Assembly (NCBI GenBank): GCA_946480565.1
Contig: CAMLKR010000161.1
Coordinates: 1 to 5,514, forward strand
Source: an uncultured Arenimonas sp.
GTDB taxonomy: Bacteria; Pseudomonadota; Gammaproteobacteria; Xanthomonadales; Xanthomonadaceae
Length of the DNA: 5,514 nucleotides
Reading direction: 5' to 3'
Positions within the stretch are counted from its first letter, which is position 1. The number at the start of each line of letters is the position of its first letter. The notes beneath the pieces were generated by a model, which ran no database searches, was not told where the DNA came from, and worked only from the letters and a program-made list of their open reading frames with translations. The translations under genes and the position numbers were made by a program. Shown piece after piece: positions 4,506-5,514 of this stretch.

Positions 4506-5514
4506 ATGTTCGACGGACTTCGCCTGGCCCATTGGCAGGCAACCCGCCGCCCCGACGGCATCCTGGTGCTTACCCTGGACCGCTCCGACCAGGGCGTGAA
4601 CGCGCTCTCGCGCGGCGTGCTGGACGAACTCGAGTCCATGCTCGAGCGCATACAGCTCGAGCTGCCCAAGGGCATCGTGATCATTTCCGGCAAGGACGCC
4701 GGCTTCATCCCCGGCGCCGACATCAAGGGCTTCGAAGCGATCGCCGCCAAGGGCCTGGTCGAGGACTGGATCCGGCGCGGCCAGCTGATCTTCCAGAAGC
4801 TGGCCGAACTGCGCTGCCCCACCGTGGCGGCCATCCACGGCCACTGCATGGGCGGCGGCACCGAGATCGCCCTGGCCTGCCGCTACCGCATCGCCAGCAA
4901 CGACGAAAAAACCCGGATCGGCCTGCCCGAGATCAAGCTGGGCATCTATCCGGGCTGGGGCGGCAGCGTGCGCGCACCGCGCCTGGTCGGCGCACCGGCG
5001 GCGATGGACCTGATGCTGACCGGACGCAGCCTGTCGGCATCGGCTGCCCGCGCCATGGGCCTGGTGGACAAGGTGGTGGCGCGCGAGCAGCTGCTGGACG
5101 AGGCGGTGAAGCTGGCCCAGCGCGGCACGCAGCGCCCGTTCAAGCAGCGTTTCCTTGCCTGGGCCACCAATACCGGCCTGGCCCGCGCCCTGCTGGCACC
5201 GCAGATGGCCAAGCAGGTCGCCCGCAAGGCGCGCCGGGAACACTACCCGGCCCCGTTCGCCCTGATCGAGACCTGGCGCCGCAGCGGCGGCCTGCCGGTG
5301 CACGCCGCGCTGAAGGCCGAGGCGAAGTCGGTGGTGAAACTCGCCGGCACGCCGACCGCGCACAACCTGGTACGCGTCTTCTTCCTGATGGACCGCCTCA
5401 AGGGCCTGGGCGGCAAGGACCATGGAATCCAGAAGGTGCACGTGGTCGGCGCCGGCGTAATGGGCGGCGACATCGCCGCCTGGTGCGCGCTGCGCGGCTT
5501 CGAGGTGACGCTGC
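4506..5514 (+). CDS. Multifunctional fatty-acid oxidation complex alpha subunit (FadB/FadJ-like), N-terminal part, cut by window edge
   Basis: The first 336 codons are open to the window end; the family is usually about 700 residues. The enzyme hydrates enoyl-CoA and then oxidises the L-3-hydroxyacyl-CoA with NAD in fatty-acid beta-oxidation, working with a thiolase beta subunit in the cytoplasm. The enoyl-CoA hydratase/isomerase domain (about 10-200) shows the CoA-binding and oxyanion signatures IPGADIKGF (68-76) and HGHCMGGGTE (111-120). Its two acid/base residues are Glu120 and Glu142, the latter in LPEIKLGIYPGWGGSVR. A linker of about 200-305 leads to the NAD-binding fold of 3-hydroxyacyl-CoA dehydrogenase, whose GxGxxG appears as VHVVGAGVMGG at 311-321. 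Both active-site glutamates are present, so the hydratase should be active. It is divergent from rpoE and not part of the stress operon. FadB versus FadJ cannot be decided from this half, so no symbol is given. Confidence 0.93.
   Translation, partial: MFDGLRLAHWQATRRPDGILVLTLDRSDQGVNALSRGVLDELESMLERIQLELPKGIVIISGKDAGFIPGADIKGFEAIAAKGLVEDWIRRGQLIFQKLAELRCPTVAAIHGHCMGGGTEIALACRYRIASNDEKTRIGLPEIKLGIYPGWGGSVRAPRLVGAPAAMDLMLTGRSLSASAARAMGLVDKVVAREQLLDEAVKLAQRGTQRPFKQRFLAWATNTGLARALLAPQMAKQVARKARREHYPAPFALIETWRRSGGLPVHAALKAEAKSVVKLAGTPTAHNLVRVFFLMDRLKGLGGKDHGIQKVHVVGAGVMGGDIAAWCALRGFEVTL

Noticed and set aside
4482..5441. Minus-strand open frame of 319 codons opposite the fatty-acid oxidation gene
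   Set aside because: The plus strand encodes a clear hydratase/dehydrogenase with catalytic residues, and the antisense product has no family features. The upstream extension of the rpoE frame to 4861 was rejected for the same reason.
1..5514. Search for a mobile element, CRISPR array, toxin-antitoxin or unknown defence system
   Set aside because: Every long stretch is explained by conserved housekeeping or stress genes. There are no direct-repeat arrays, transposase motifs or compositional islands. Non-coding DNA is limited to 125 and 160 bases plus a 16-base gap.

Overview
The window is a GC-rich, densely coded piece of a gammaproteobacterial chromosome. The gene set rpoE-rseA-rseB-rseC-mucD-lepA, the protein sequences and the very high third-position GC fit the Xanthomonadales (Lysobacter/Xanthomonas-like) best. 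That assignment is an inference from protein flavour, not a database result.

Layout. Positions 1-4345 are read on the minus strand: rpoE (envelope-stress sigma factor), rseA (its membrane anti-sigma), rseB (periplasmic co-regulator), rseC (membrane protein with a cysteine cluster), mucD (periplasmic HtrA/DegP-type protease) and the first 59 codons of lepA (EF4 GTPase), which runs off the left edge. The first four genes overlap end to start (4, 4 and 8 bases), mucD follows after 16 bases, and lepA follows after a 125-base gap. That gap holds a strong hairpin and a probable lepA promoter. Positions 4346-4505 are a divergent promoter region. From 4506 to the right edge, on the plus strand, lies the N-terminal half of a multifunctional fatty-acid oxidation alpha subunit (enoyl-CoA hydratase, then 3-hydroxyacyl-CoA dehydrogenase), truncated by the window.

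How it works together. RseA holds RpoE at the inner membrane, and RseB protects RseA from proteolysis. When the envelope is damaged, RseA is degraded and RpoE is freed. Two good matches to the RpoE promoter consensus are visible: one upstream of rpoE (autoregulation) and one inside the 3' end of rseC, placed to give extra transcription of mucD. MucD clears misfolded periplasmic proteins and so lowers the signal. The layout combines the enterobacterial rpoE-rseABC order and nearby lepA with the pseudomonad mucD position.

I found no mobile element, CRISPR array, tRNA, rRNA or unknown multigene system. The core is a known stress-response locus. The points worth a second look are regulatory: the promoter embedded in rseC, a hairpin that pairs fully only in minus-strand RNA, and palindromes in the divergent promoter region.
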